64,000 nt of DNA from NCBI RefSeq assembly GCF_900143245.1, contig NZ_FRDK01000004.1, forward strand, positions 62,001 to 126,000, read 5' to 3'. The translations under genes and the position numbers were made by a program. Under the pieces are notes generated by a model. The model ran no database searches. It saw nothing but the letters and a program-made list of their open reading frames with translations, and had not been told where the DNA came from. Every line of letters starts with the position of its first letter. Within the stretch, counting starts at the first letter, position 1. Positions 9,373 through 18,670 of the stretch are shown in pieces. The stretch is from Flavobacterium fryxellicola (GTDB lineage: Bacteria; Bacteroidota; Bacteroidia; Flavobacteriales; Flavobacteriaceae).

Positions 9373-9837
9373 ATGAAAAAAGTAATTGCATTAGGTCTGG
9401 CTATAGTGAGTGTTCTTGTTTCTTGTAAAAAAGAATAAGAAACCGATGTAACTCCAGAAAAAATAGATATTGAAGAAACTGTTTCTCAAGAATGTTACAG
9501 CGGAAATATAAAAAAAGACACCATTTTGATGCAACTGATGGTCAAAGGAAATCAGGTTACCTCAGGAAAATTAAGCTATAATTTTTACGAAAAAGATAAA
9601 AATGAAGGAACACTTATTGGAGTATTAAAAGGCGATACGCTTGTTGCTGACTATACTTTTATGTCTAAAGGTATTTCATCCGTTCGTCAAGTCGTTTTCT
9701 TGAGAAAAGGAAACATATATGTAGAAGGTTATGGAGATGTTGTCGAAGTGGCCTCCGGAAAAGTAATTTTCAAAGATATAAAACAATTAAAATTCGATGG
9801 AAAAAGCGTTTTGTCAAAAGTGGATTGTAAATCCTAA
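9373..9837 (+). pseudogene. Small lipoprotein gene with an in-frame stop
   Basis: From ATG 9373 the frame encodes a lipoprotein signal peptide (MKKVIALGLAIVSVLVSC, lipobox cysteine at residue 18), then KKE and a TAA at 9436-9438. The same frame continues without interruption for about 133 further codons to a stop at 9835-9837, with good coding character (YSGNIKKDTILMQL, TSGKLSYNFYEKD, LVADYTFMSKG). A single GAA to TAA change would explain the break. The reading frame downstream could only restart at an internal ATG, giving a cytoplasmic fragment without a signal. The intact product would be a surface or periplasmic lipoprotein of unknown function. Confidence 0.75.
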
Positions 9838-9891
9838 CCCCAATCCTCTACGAAGGAGAGGGAGCCAAAACCGAGAATAAAGTAGAATAAG

Positions 9892-9917
9892 AAAATCCCA
9901 TTGGTAAATGGGATTTT
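9892..9917. terminator. Bidirectional terminator
   Basis: AAAATCCCA (9892-9900) pairs with TGGGATTTT (9909-9917) over 9 bp. It lies between two convergent genes and can serve both. Confidence 0.7.
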
Positions 9918-9928
9918 ATCTCTAGGAT

Positions 9929-11050
9929 CTACGATAATTCTTTCCGAAAAGTACATCTTCGTTTGTGAATCACGGGATAAAAATGCTTCCATAAGTTGAT
10001 ACTAGCTGCATTATCAGCTAGCTCAGGAGTTCTGAAGCAGTTTATAATTCCCTTTTCAGTGAAGGTCTCGTAGTATTCATTGAAAATTATTGCGGTTACC
10101 GCCTTGTTTTGATAGTCAGGATGAACACCTATTAAATAAAAAATGACACTTTTGCTTTGCTTTTTAGCCTTTAGCAAATGCAAAAATCCAAAAGGAAATA
10201 ATTTTCCTTTCGATTTTTTCAAAGCTTCAGCAAAATCAGGCATCACGATACTAAAAGCTACAATATTATGATCTTTGTCTTCCACGAATTTGACATATTC
10301 GGGATTGATAAAGCTGATATAGTTTTTCTTGAAATATTCTTTTTGGGTATCTGAAATTGCCACAAAAGAGGATAACGAGGCATAAGATTCATTGAATAAA
10401 TCAAACATTTTATCCACATGCGGCATTATTTCTTTGGTAGTTTTAAAATTTAATGGAGCTAATTGATATCTTTTCTTCACTAAATCGTTGGCCTTTTTGA
10501 AAAATTCAGGTTTTACATTGGCGAAGGGAAATTTACTTTCAATATATTCTTTCTCTTTGATGTAACCCAGCTTTTCAAAATGTTCCGCATAATACGGATG
10601 ATTGTACCACGTGATCATGGTTCCAATTTCGTCAAAACCTTCAGTTAGCACACCAACTTTGTCCAAGTTTGAAAACCCCATTGGACCTTCAACATACTCT
10701 AAGTTGTTTTTTCGCCCCAATTCGTATACTTTTTCAAGTAATGCTTTTGTTACCTCAATATCGTCAATGGTATCAAACCAACCAAAACGGACTTTCATTT
10801 TTTGTTGATCTTTTACTTCTTTCCAATTTATTATTGCAGCAATACGCCCTACAATTGAATTGTCTTTGTAGGCTAAGAAAAAATAGGCCTCAGCATCTTC
10901 GAAAGCAGGGTTTTTTGTTTTATCAAAGGTCTCTAATTCGTCTGCAATGATTGGTGATACCCAATATTTGTTGTCTTTGTATAAAGAAAAAGGAAATTTT
11001 ATATACGCTGTTAATTCACTTTTAGTAGTCGCTTCTTTTATTGTAATCAT
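9929..11050 (-). CDS. YghO-like GNAT-superfamily acyltransferase
   Basis: The 373-residue soluble protein resembles the YghO family. The N-terminal half contains an acetyltransferase-like segment with DNSIVGRIAAIIN (beta-4/motif A region), and the second half has a further GNAT-like core (FYLIGVHPDYQNKAVTAIIF). Members are often labelled GTP cyclohydrolase or dATP pyrophosphohydrolase in genome annotations, but I see no motif of those enzymes. The substrate is unknown. It lies 21 bp downstream of the barrel gene on the same strand, so the two are probably co-transcribed. Confidence 0.65.
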   Translation of the reverse strand: MITIKEATTKSELTAYIKFPFSLYKDNKYWVSPIIADELETFDKTKNPAFEDAEAYFFLAYKDNSIVGRIAAIINWKEVKDQQKMKVRFGWFDTIDDIEVTKALLEKVYELGRKNNLEYVEGPMGFSNLDKVGVLTEGFDEIGTMITWYNHPYYAEHFEKLGYIKEKEYIESKFPFANVKPEFFKKANDLVKKRYQLAPLNFKTTKEIMPHVDKMFDLFNESYASLSSFVAISDTQKEYFKKNYISFINPEYVKFVEDKDHNIVAFSIVMPDFAEALKKSKGKLFPFGFLHLLKAKKQSKSVIFYLIGVHPDYQNKAVTAIIFNEYYETFTEKGIINCFRTPELADNAASINLWKHFYPVIHKRRCTFRKELS

Positions 11051-11071
11051 GCTATTTTTTGAAATTCTATA

Positions 11072-12007
11072 TTATCCTTTTTTTGTCTTTTTGGCTCTTT
11101 TCTCTGCTTTTTTACCAGAATCATTATTGTCAATATTTATGCGTATTTCTTTATAATTAGCATCATAGCGCCAAGAAAAACCAATTCCTCCATAAACGAT
11201 AGATGGTGTGTCCTTAAGGCTTGTGCTTATGGACGCATCAATTTGCAGGTCTTTGTTTATTAAATAAGCCGCACCTCCACGAACGATGGCATCGCTGTAA
11301 AAATCACTCTTAAACCCTTGGTTTTCTACAAATCCAGACCATTTGTCATTAAACCCTCGCGTTAACGTTACTACATAGCCATAACTTGGAAAATCGGTCG
11401 TTACATAGTCTGCAATGATGTTAGTCACAAAAACCCATTTGCCATCACCTAAGTGATTTTGGGTGATCAACATGATTTTTGGCGATATGCTGGCTTCTGG
11501 AGAAAAAGCGTACGGATTATCGGCCATCGTAAAATTGGCTCCAGCAAATAAGGAAACGGCAGGGAGTAATTGGCGCCAATTAAATTTTCTATTGGCTTTC
11601 CAGCTGTAAATATTTACTTTTTTCTCATAGTTTTTAAAAGGGTCGTAAATTAAAAACTTAGCTCCTAAAACCGTTTGTTTGAAGTCAGCTATGTTGGAGT
11701 TGTTAAATAATGCGTTGTATTTCTCGTTTTGGTATTGTATGTCTGCTATCAATTCGAGCCTTTCCATGAATAGTCCCCAGCGTAGTGTAGCATCAATTCC
11801 AAAACCATTGGCATCATAATTTAGTAGACTGTGTTTTTGTTTGATTGCATATAAGCCTGTTTCTATTTGAATCACTGATTTCCCAACGGAGTAAGCAGAC
11901 ATAGTTTCACCTGGTCTATTAGAGTTAATTTGATCGGTATGTTGTCCATAAAGAATGCTTGGAATCGCTAAAAGGACGGTTGCAAGTAAGATTTTTATTT
12001 TTTGCAT
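11072..12007 (-). CDS. Outer-membrane beta-barrel transporter (phenol MetA-type)
   Basis: The 311-residue protein has a cleavable signal peptide (about 1-21, ending LYGQ) and alternating amphipathic strands typical of an outer-membrane barrel. The opening INSNRPGETMSAYSVGKSVIQIETG is characteristic of the transporter family related to MetA-pathway phenol degradation proteins (PF13557). The C-terminus is unusual: after the last strand (GIGFSWRYDA) it carries a Lys-rich tail (KKAEKRAKKTKKG) rather than ending on an aromatic residue. The substrate is unknown. Confidence 0.7.
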   Translation of the reverse strand: MQKIKILLATVLLAIPSILYGQHTDQINSNRPGETMSAYSVGKSVIQIETGLYAIKQKHSLLNYDANGFGIDATLRWGLFMERLELIADIQYQNEKYNALFNNSNIADFKQTVLGAKFLIYDPFKNYEKKVNIYSWKANRKFNWRQLLPAVSLFAGANFTMADNPYAFSPEASISPKIMLITQNHLGDGKWVFVTNIIADYVTTDFPSYGYVVTLTRGFNDKWSGFVENQGFKSDFYSDAIVRGGAAYLINKDLQIDASISTSLKDTPSIVYGGIGFSWRYDANYKEIRINIDNNDSGKKAEKRAKKTKKG

Positions 12008-12082
12008 AGTGGTATTTTAATTAAAAAGAGACAACGCTTTTCAAATGTACTATATTTTATTATTTATTTAAGAATGAAATTT

Positions 12083-12090
12083 TAATTTTG
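12083..12090 (+). promoter_or_regulatory. -7 box supporting the DUF4834 start
   Basis: TAATTTTG matches TANNTTTG. Transcription would begin near 12097, downstream of an in-frame TTG at 12088, which rules that TTG out as a start and supports ATG 12130. Confidence 0.4.
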
Positions 12091-12129
12091 AGTGTTGGAT
12101 TTATTAATTTTGAAAAAAATTATACATTT

Positions 12130-12399
12130 ATGCAAACAGCTTCCTTTACTGGTTTTATAAAAGCACTTTTTTATATGATCGCTTTCTACTATATTTTTAG
12201 GTTTTTGGCAAAATTGTTTTTGCCATTAATTGTAAAAAAAGTTGTAGAAAAAGCAGGGCAAAATATGCAACAGCAACAACAGAATACGTGGAATACTAAG
12301 CAAAGTAAAGATGAAATAATATACAATTCGGAGAATGTCAAAAAACCACGTGAAACCAAAAAAGTGGGGGATTATGTTGATTACGAAGAAATAGATTAA
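12130..12399 (+). CDS. DUF4834 family small membrane protein
   Basis: Eighty-nine residues starting at MQTASFTGF. One membrane helix (about 6-30) is followed by a charged, Gln-rich cytoplasmic tail (QQQQQN) and the family's conserved C-terminal signature GDYVDYEEID. DUF4834 proteins are found next to YfhO genes in flavobacteria, as here (49 bp upstream of yfhO). Function is unknown. The ATG at 12130 is preferred over an upstream TTG because a -7 promoter box overlaps the latter. Confidence 0.75.
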   Translation: MQTASFTGFIKALFYMIAFYYIFRFLAKLFLPLIVKKVVEKAGQNMQQQQQNTWNTKQSKDEIIYNSENVKKPRETKKVGDYVDYEEID

Positions 12400-12447
12400 A
12401 TTTGCCGTTATTAACACCCTTTTTACTGTAATCCTAACTTTTTTAAA

Positions 12448-14868
12448 TTGAAAATAATAAATAAGTTCTATCCGCACGCCCTTGCCATCCTTGGTTTTAT
12501 TATCGTTTCTGTTCTTTACTTTTATCCTGTGTTGCAGGGCAAACAAATATTTCAATCGGATATTGTTCAATATACCGGAATGGCTAAAGAGCAAAATGAC
12601 TTTAGAGCCACAAATAACATAGAGCCGTATTGGACTAATTCAGCCTTTGGGGGCATGCCAACCTATCAGTTAGGCGCAAAATATCCACACGATTATATTG
12701 GAGCAATTGATGATGCGTTGCGTTTTTTACCGCGTCCTGCTGACTATTTATTTTTATATTTTCTTGGGTTTTACGGCCTGATGCTAGTTTTAAAAGTTGA
12801 TCCTTTGAAAGCTTTTTTTGGTGCATTAGCCTTTGGACTATCGACCTATTTAATTATTATTCTTGGCGTTGGCCATAATGCAAAAGCTCATGCGATTGCT
12901 TATATGCCGCTAGTTATTGCAGGATTCATTCTAGTTTTTCAAAAAAAATATATTTTAGGAGGATTGCTTACTATGTTTGCTACTGCATTAGAAGTCAATG
13001 CAAATCACTTCCAGATGACCTATTATCTGCTAATTTTCTTGTTGATTCTTTCGGGATATTTTATCTATCGATTAGTGAAAGCGAAGGAATATAAAGCGTT
13101 GTGGTACTCTTTAGGAATACTCGCAATAGCTGGAACTTTAGCGCTTGGGGCAAATGCTACTAATTTATTGGCTACTGCTGAATATGCAGATTTCAGTACT
13201 CGTGGAAAAAGTGAATTGACATACAATCCAGATGGTTCTAAAAACACAAGCAATAGTGCATTAAGTCACGATTACATTACGGAATATAGCTATGGAGTTA
13301 CTGAAAGCTTCAATTTGATAGCTCCCCGACTTTTTGGTGGTTCAAACAATGAGGCAGTTGGGAAAGACAGTCACATGTTTGAATTCATGATTGGTCAAGG
13401 TGTGCCGGAAGATCAGGCAACTGATTTTGTTTCTGGAATGCCAACCTATTGGGGAGATCAGCCTATTGTTGCGGCTCCGGCTTACATTGGCGTGGTCGTT
13501 TTCTTCTTGGGAATTTTAGCTCTATTCATTGATAAACGTAAAATAAAATATGTTTTTCTCTCCGGAGCTGTTGTGGCATTACTACTTTCATGGGGTAAGA
13601 ATTTCCCGGTTTTGACTGACTTTTTTATCGATTTTGTGCCAATGTATAATAAATTTAGAGCAGTTTCATCTATCCAAGTTATTCTTGAATTGTGTTTCCC
13701 TGTTTTGGCGATTATGGGGTTGCAGTCCTTCTTTACATTAGATAAAAAACTACAATGGAAGGCTTTGTACGAAACGGTAATTATAGGTTTGGGAATTATT
13801 GTAATTTTATTTTTAAGTAAAAGTCTGTTCAGTTTTTCAGGAGGTAACGACGCCTATTTCCTAGAAAGCTATGGTCCTCCGTTTGTCGAGGCATTAAAGC
13901 AGGACCGCATGAGTTTGTATAGTGCCGATTTATTGCGTTCTGGTTTTTTTATTTTGGTCACTGCAGGTATCTTGTGGCTTGCTATTAAAGACCGACTTGC
14001 CCAAAAAACAGCAATCATTATAATAGGAATCGTGATGGTTTCTGATTTGTTTTTTGTTGATAAAAATTACGTTTCAGGAAAAGATTTTGTTAGCGGTAGT
14101 CAAGTTGAAGTTCCTTTTCAGGAATCTCCTTCGGATGTTGAGATTCTAAAAGACACTTCCCATTACCGCGTTTTTGAGGTTTCGGGGAATTTATCCAGCG
14201 CCAGAGCCTCTTATTTTCATAAATCAATTGGGGGATACAGTGCTGTGAAACCCAGAAGAATGCAACAGTTATTCGATTATCAAATTGCTAATAACAATAT
14301 GGAAATCTTGAATATGCTTGATGTAAAATATGTGATTCAAACCGATAAAACAGGAAAAGAATTCCCAACATCAAACCCAAATGCTAACGGAAATGCTTGG
14401 TTTGTTAGCCAAGTAAAATTAGTGAATTCTGCTGACCAAGAAATGAAGGCATTAGCAAGTTTGGATTCTAAAAACGTTGCTGTTGTAAATAATAAAGAGT
14501 TTGAACTTAAAAATACGGCTTTCGCCAAAGATACTCTGGCAACAATTGAACTAGAATCCTATAAACCTAATCATTTAGAATATACTTCGAATAACACGAA
14601 TGCAGGTTTGGGCGTTTTCTCCGAAATGTATTATGAAAAAGGCTGGAATTCTTACATTGATGGAAAAAGTGTAGATCATATTAGAGTGAATTATGTTTTA
14701 AGAGGATTGCAAATTCCTGCAGGAAAACACAAGATAGAATTTAAGTTTGAGCCTCAAGTAGTAAAAACAGGAAGTACAATTACCTTGATTAGTTCGGTTG
14801 GCATGTTATTGCTTTTGATTGGAGGAATTTATTTTGAAAGGAAGAATAGATTTAAGAATATTGATTAA
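12448..14868 (+). CDS. YfhO family membrane glycosyltransferase-like protein
   Basis: The 806-residue polytopic protein has about 12 hydrophobic helices and a large C-terminal extracytoplasmic domain (about 540-770) before a final helix. The N-terminal signature (FQSDIVQYTGMAKE, WTNSAFGGMPTYQ) is that of the YfhO family, GT-C-like proteins linked to glycosylation of lipoteichoic acid in Firmicutes and to surface glycans elsewhere. The conserved Asp in QSD on the first loop resembles the GT-C catalytic acid. The start is a TTG; any later start would remove the first helix. It lies in a glycan region with a GT4 and a flippase downstream. Confidence 0.85.
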   Translation: MKIINKFYPHALAILGFIIVSVLYFYPVLQGKQIFQSDIVQYTGMAKEQNDFRATNNIEPYWTNSAFGGMPTYQLGAKYPHDYIGAIDDALRFLPRPADYLFLYFLGFYGLMLVLKVDPLKAFFGALAFGLSTYLIIILGVGHNAKAHAIAYMPLVIAGFILVFQKKYILGGLLTMFATALEVNANHFQMTYYLLIFLLILSGYFIYRLVKAKEYKALWYSLGILAIAGTLALGANATNLLATAEYADFSTRGKSELTYNPDGSKNTSNSALSHDYITEYSYGVTESFNLIAPRLFGGSNNEAVGKDSHMFEFMIGQGVPEDQATDFVSGMPTYWGDQPIVAAPAYIGVVVFFLGILALFIDKRKIKYVFLSGAVVALLLSWGKNFPVLTDFFIDFVPMYNKFRAVSSIQVILELCFPVLAIMGLQSFFTLDKKLQWKALYETVIIGLGIIVILFLSKSLFSFSGGNDAYFLESYGPPFVEALKQDRMSLYSADLLRSGFFILVTAGILWLAIKDRLAQKTAIIIIGIVMVSDLFFVDKNYVSGKDFVSGSQVEVPFQESPSDVEILKDTSHYRVFEVSGNLSSARASYFHKSIGGYSAVKPRRMQQLFDYQIANNNMEILNMLDVKYVIQTDKTGKEFPTSNPNANGNAWFVSQVKLVNSADQEMKALASLDSKNVAVVNNKEFELKNTAFAKDTLATIELESYKPNHLEYTSNNTNAGLGVFSEMYYEKGWNSYIDGKSVDHIRVNYVLRGLQIPAGKHKIEFKFEPQVVKTGSTITLISSVGMLLLLIGGIYFERKNRFKNID

Positions 14869-14940
14869 TGATTTTTGATGTAAGAACTTTAGAAGTAGTC
14901 GTCATGATTTATTCATCTTATTAATTCAATATTCATTTAG

Positions 14941-14948
14941 TATCTTTG
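14941..14948 (+). promoter_or_regulatory. -7 box of the small gene pair
   Basis: TATCTTTG matches TANNTTTG. Transcription would start near 14955, 14 bases before the ATG at 14969. It gives the inserted gene pair its own promoter, separate from yfhO. No TTG element is clear. Confidence 0.4.
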
Positions 14949-14968
14949 TTGTAATCTAAAAAAAAGCA

Positions 14969-15136
14969 ATGATGAAAAAGGTATTTCTTAATTGTGGAGC
15001 TCCAGAGGAGTTAGAAGTTAAAAGAATTGTCGAAATCAAATCGCTTTCTTATCTAGAAAGATTAGAAAGATTAATGGCGATTTTAGAGGTTTCGTATATG
15101 ATTAAAACAGCCAAAAAAATACAATCTAAAAAATAA
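14969..15136 (+). CDS. Small protein paired with a nucleotidyltransferase
   Basis: A 55-residue basic, helical protein (MMKKVFLNCGAPEELEV at the N-terminus, ERLERLMAILEV in the middle, KTAKKIQSKK at the end). I do not recognise a named family. Its stop codon shares one base with the next start (TAATG), so the two genes are translationally coupled. A -7 box just upstream and the tight coupling to a nucleotidyltransferase suggest an accessory or antitoxin-like partner, but no DNA-binding motif is evident. Confidence 0.65.
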   Translation: MMKKVFLNCGAPEELEVKRIVEIKSLSYLERLERLMAILEVSYMIKTAKKIQSKK

Positions 15137-15594
15137 TGAATGAGCAAATAGTTGCCATTTGGAATAGTTTTTTTCAAAACAAAGTTAGATATATAACTAT
15201 TGGTGGTTTTGCCGTAAATATTTATGGTTATAATCGTAATACAGGAGATATTGACATTTATTTAGAAGACACTCTTGAGAATCGAATTAATTTAAGAAAG
15301 GCATTAAAGTCTATTGATTTAGGAGATTTTGAAACCATTGAAACAATGCAATTTATTCCTGGTTGGACAGATTTCACATTGAGTTATGGTTTGCGATTGG
15401 ATATTATGACCGCCGTTAAAGGTTTGGAAAATAAATCATTTGATTCGCTTTTAAATGACGCTACTGTTTTAATGATTAAAGAAACTCCTGTTTATTTTAT
15501 TGATTATGATAATTTGATTATTGCCAAAAAAGCGACAAACAGACCAAAAGACATTCTAGATATCGAGGAATTGGAAAAATTAAATGGAAACTAA
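15136..15594 (+). CDS. Nucleotidyltransferase (AbiEii/MNT-like fold)
   Basis: A 152-residue protein with the minimal nucleotidyltransferase signature: ITIGGFAVNIYGYNRNTGDIDIYLED gives the GG motif and, a few residues later, the paired DxD aspartates, and a third acidic strand follows in LRLDIMTAV. This resembles the DUF6036/AbiEii-type and MNT families, which transfer nucleotides to proteins or tRNA in several toxin-antitoxin systems. It is shorter than AbiEii toxins (about 300 residues), so it may be only the catalytic core. Its start overlaps the stop of a 55-residue gene. Toxin function is a hypothesis. Confidence 0.7.
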   Translation: MNEQIVAIWNSFFQNKVRYITIGGFAVNIYGYNRNTGDIDIYLEDTLENRINLRKALKSIDLGDFETIETMQFIPGWTDFTLSYGLRLDIMTAVKGLENKSFDSLLNDATVLMIKETPVYFIDYDNLIIAKKATNRPKDILDIEELEKLNGN

Positions 15595-15672
15595 ACGTTT
15601 AATTTGTAGAGATCTTAAATCACTAATTTCATTCAAAAATCAATCAATATCAATTGAATATTAAATCATAAA

Positions 15673-16962
15673 TTGGAAAACAAAAAAATCTTAATCATAA
15701 CTTATTATTGGCCGCCAGCTGGAGGTCCAGGCGTGCAACGATGGCTTAAGTTTGTAAAGTACTTGCCAGACTTTGGTGTCCAGCCAATTGTGTATATTCC
15801 AGAAAATCCTACGTATCCCATTGTTGATAAAAATTTGGTAAATGAAGTTTCAGAAAAAGCGATTATTCTGAAACAGAAGATTTTTGAACCGTATCAACTG
15901 GCATCTTTTCTTTCGAAGAATAAAACTAAAAAGATGAATTCTGGAATTATTCCCAACCAGAAAAAGCAATCTTTTTTAGATAAAACGTTTCTTTGGATTC
16001 GCGGGAATCTTTTTATTCCAGATGCGCGTGTTTTTTGGGTGAAATCCTCGGTTGCTTTTTTGGAACACTATATTGTCGCAAATAATATTGACACCATAAT
16101 AACATCTGGACCGCCGCACAGTTTACATCTTATTGGATTAGAATTAAAACAAAAATTAGATCTAAAATGGTTTGCTGATTTTCGGGATCCTTGGACTACT
16201 ATTGGCTATCACAAGTCCTTGCGTTTGTCGAATTATGCTGCTAGAAAACATAAAAAACTGGAGAGTCAGGTTTTAAATGCAGCCGATACTGTTATTGTCA
16301 CTAGTAAAACCACTAAAACGGAATTTGAAGCGATTACGCGCCAGCCTATTGCAGTGATAACAAATGGATATGATACGGAAGAAGTTGAAAAACAGGTTTT
16401 GGACGCTAAGTTTACTATGGCGCATATCGGTTCCTTTCTTTCAGAAAGAAATCCTCTTATTTTATGGGAAAGTTTGGTTGAATTAATACAAGAACTTCCT
16501 GGTTTCAAAGCGCATTTAGAAATAAAATTGATAGGAGCAGTGAGTCAAGAAGTGTTAGAAACGATGCTGCATTTTGGATTGAATCCGTATTTGAATAATT
16601 TAGGATATCTTTCGCATGCAGAAGCAATTGCACACCAAAGGAAATCGCAAGTTTTATTGCTTATCGAAATTGATTCAGAAGACACAAAGAGTATTATTCC
16701 AGGAAAATTATTTGAATATATGGTTTCGAACAGACCTATAATTGCCATTGGCCCAAAGGATTCTGATTTTGCCGAAATCATCACCACCACTAACACCGGC
16801 GTCTTCCTTAAGTATTCCGAAAAAATGAAATTAAAAAGTGTAATTTTGGAATTTTATAATCAATTTTTAGAGGGGAAGTTACAATCAAATGGAGTGGGAT
16901 TACAGCACTATTCGCGAAAGAACTTAACCAAACAATTGGTTTCGTTGCTTAACAAAATGTAA
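15673..16962 (+). CDS. Glycosyltransferase family 4-like protein
   Basis: The 429-residue GT-B fold enzyme has an N-terminal acceptor domain with YYWPPAGGPGVQRWLKF, a conserved opening for this flavobacterial GT4 branch. A C-terminal Rossmann domain carries LFEYMVSNRPIIAIGP, the E-x7-E-like donor-binding region. It probably adds a sugar to a lipid-linked glycan at the cytoplasmic membrane face. The start is a TTG at 15673 (MENKKILIITYYW). A Wzx-like flippase follows 41 bp downstream, which supports a role in surface polysaccharide assembly. Donor and acceptor cannot be read from the sequence. Confidence 0.85.
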   Translation: MENKKILIITYYWPPAGGPGVQRWLKFVKYLPDFGVQPIVYIPENPTYPIVDKNLVNEVSEKAIILKQKIFEPYQLASFLSKNKTKKMNSGIIPNQKKQSFLDKTFLWIRGNLFIPDARVFWVKSSVAFLEHYIVANNIDTIITSGPPHSLHLIGLELKQKLDLKWFADFRDPWTTIGYHKSLRLSNYAARKHKKLESQVLNAADTVIVTSKTTKTEFEAITRQPIAVITNGYDTEEVEKQVLDAKFTMAHIGSFLSERNPLILWESLVELIQELPGFKAHLEIKLIGAVSQEVLETMLHFGLNPYLNNLGYLSHAEAIAHQRKSQVLLLIEIDSEDTKSIIPGKLFEYMVSNRPIIAIGPKDSDFAEIITTTNTGVFLKYSEKMKLKSVILEFYNQFLEGKLQSNGVGLQHYSRKNLTKQLVSLLNKM

Positions 16963-17003
16963 ATTAGAAGTGAGGTTGATTATAACTTCACAAAAAGATA
17001 ATA

Positions 17004-18464
17004 ATGGGAATAGTACTAAATCAATCTTTAAAGAATACAATAATTACCTACTTGGGTTTTGGAATTGGGGCAATAAATACACTTTATTTATATCCAATAT
17101 TTTTAGGTGCTACGTATTATGCTTTAACTAATTATATACTTTCTGTAGCTAATGTAATCATGCCTTTGTTTGCAATAGGAATGCAAAATACATTAGTTAA
17201 ATTCTATTCTCAGTACAACACGGATGAAGAACGGTCTCAGTTTTTGTCGTTTACCGTTTTGTTTCCGTTACTGCTATCCATTCCATTAATTTTTATAGGA
17301 TTTATTTTTTTTGATGATATTTTAATTTTTGTATCAAAGAAAAATCCCGTCGTTAAGGATTTTATTTGGCTTATTCCATTTATCGGACTCTGCATGGCCT
17401 ATTTCGAAATTTTTTACGCTTGGGCCAGGGTGCACATGCATTCGGTTTTTGGTAATTTTATCAAAGAAGTAGGTTTGAGATTGTTTTCCTTAGTTGCCCT
17501 AATTGGGGTGTACTATAATTGGATTACTGTAGTAGATTTTGTCTACATAACCGCTGGAATTTATTTTTTGGCGCTGCTCATTACGATGGCTTACGCATTT
17601 TATATTAAAAGACCCAGTTTTCAAATTGCTGTTCCAAAAAATGCGAAAGGTTTATTGGAATATACTTTCTATATTATTTTATCAGGAAGTGTGGCTAATT
17701 TGCTTTTGGATGGTGACAAAATTATGCTGAACCAATATATGGTTATTGAAAATATTGCCTATTATTCGATAGCAACCTTTATTGCTTTAGTGATATCAGT
17801 TCCAAGCCGCGCAATGCACCAAATTGTATATCCAATTACCGCTAAACTGATGCACGATAATAAATTTAGCGAATTGAATGTGTTATATAAAAAGACATCA
17901 ATCAATTTACAAGTAGTAGGTGGTTTTGTAATGTTAGGAATTTTTGTAAATATTAACCAGCTTTATGAAATTGTACCAAAAGAATACAGCGGTGGAATAT
18001 TAGTTGTTTTTATGATTGGATTATCAAAATATTTTGATTTGATATTAGGAAATAACAATGCAATCATTTTTAATACAAAGTATTACCGTGCTGTTCTATT
18101 TTTAGGCGTTTTTCTAGTGGTTGTAGCGATTAGTTTGAATGCAATATTTATTCCTTTATACGGTATTATGGGATCAGCATTTGCTACTTTGGTGTCGATT
18201 ACGTTGTACAGTATCGCTAAATTACTTTTTGTCGTCAAGAGATTGCATTTGTATCCATTTACAAAGCAAACCCTATATTCGCTCGGAATCACATTCGTAT
18301 TATTCCTTTTATTCTATTTTTGGGAATTTCCCTTTAATCCAATAGTAGCTATAGGTTTAAAATCGGTTTTAGTTACCGTCACTTACATTTATATTAATTA
18401 CAAATTTGTAATTTCAGTTGAAATCAATGAAGCTATTGATGTAGTTATAAAAAAACTAAAATAG
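17004..18464 (+). CDS. Wzx-like oligosaccharide flippase
   Basis: The 486-residue integral membrane protein has about 14 hydrophobic helices of the polysaccharide-transporter/MATE-like (MVF) superfamily. N-terminal features are LGFGIGAINTLYLYPIFL and the loop before QNTLVKFYSQ, typical of flavobacterial Wzx proteins. It would flip undecaprenyl-linked oligosaccharide across the inner membrane. It is directly downstream of a GT4 gene in the same orientation. No polymerase (Wzy) or ligase is visible nearby. Confidence 0.85.
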   Translation: MGIVLNQSLKNTIITYLGFGIGAINTLYLYPIFLGATYYALTNYILSVANVIMPLFAIGMQNTLVKFYSQYNTDEERSQFLSFTVLFPLLLSIPLIFIGFIFFDDILIFVSKKNPVVKDFIWLIPFIGLCMAYFEIFYAWARVHMHSVFGNFIKEVGLRLFSLVALIGVYYNWITVVDFVYITAGIYFLALLITMAYAFYIKRPSFQIAVPKNAKGLLEYTFYIILSGSVANLLLDGDKIMLNQYMVIENIAYYSIATFIALVISVPSRAMHQIVYPITAKLMHDNKFSELNVLYKKTSINLQVVGGFVMLGIFVNINQLYEIVPKEYSGGILVVFMIGLSKYFDLILGNNNAIIFNTKYYRAVLFLGVFLVVVAISLNAIFIPLYGIMGSAFATLVSITLYSIAKLLFVVKRLHLYPFTKQTLYSLGITFVLFLLFYFWEFPFNPIVAIGLKSVLVTVTYIYINYKFVISVEINEAIDVVIKKLK

Positions 18465-18670
18465 CGGATTTGTAATTCTGCAATTAATATGGAATAAAAC
18501 AAACGCTTCATTCTCCTCTATTTATAATTTAATTTTAGTTGCTGTTGTTTGATAATAATTGAAATATCACTAAAAGTGGGTATTGTAAGATTCTAAATTT
18601 GCTATTATTTTTGTCCTTGTTGTTTGCAGAAGCAACAATATACAAATGCGGATTAATTATCTTAAGTAAC

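Noticed and set aside
12088-12129. TTG-started extension of the DUF4834 gene
   Set aside because: A -7 promoter box overlaps the TTG, and the family begins at MQTASF.
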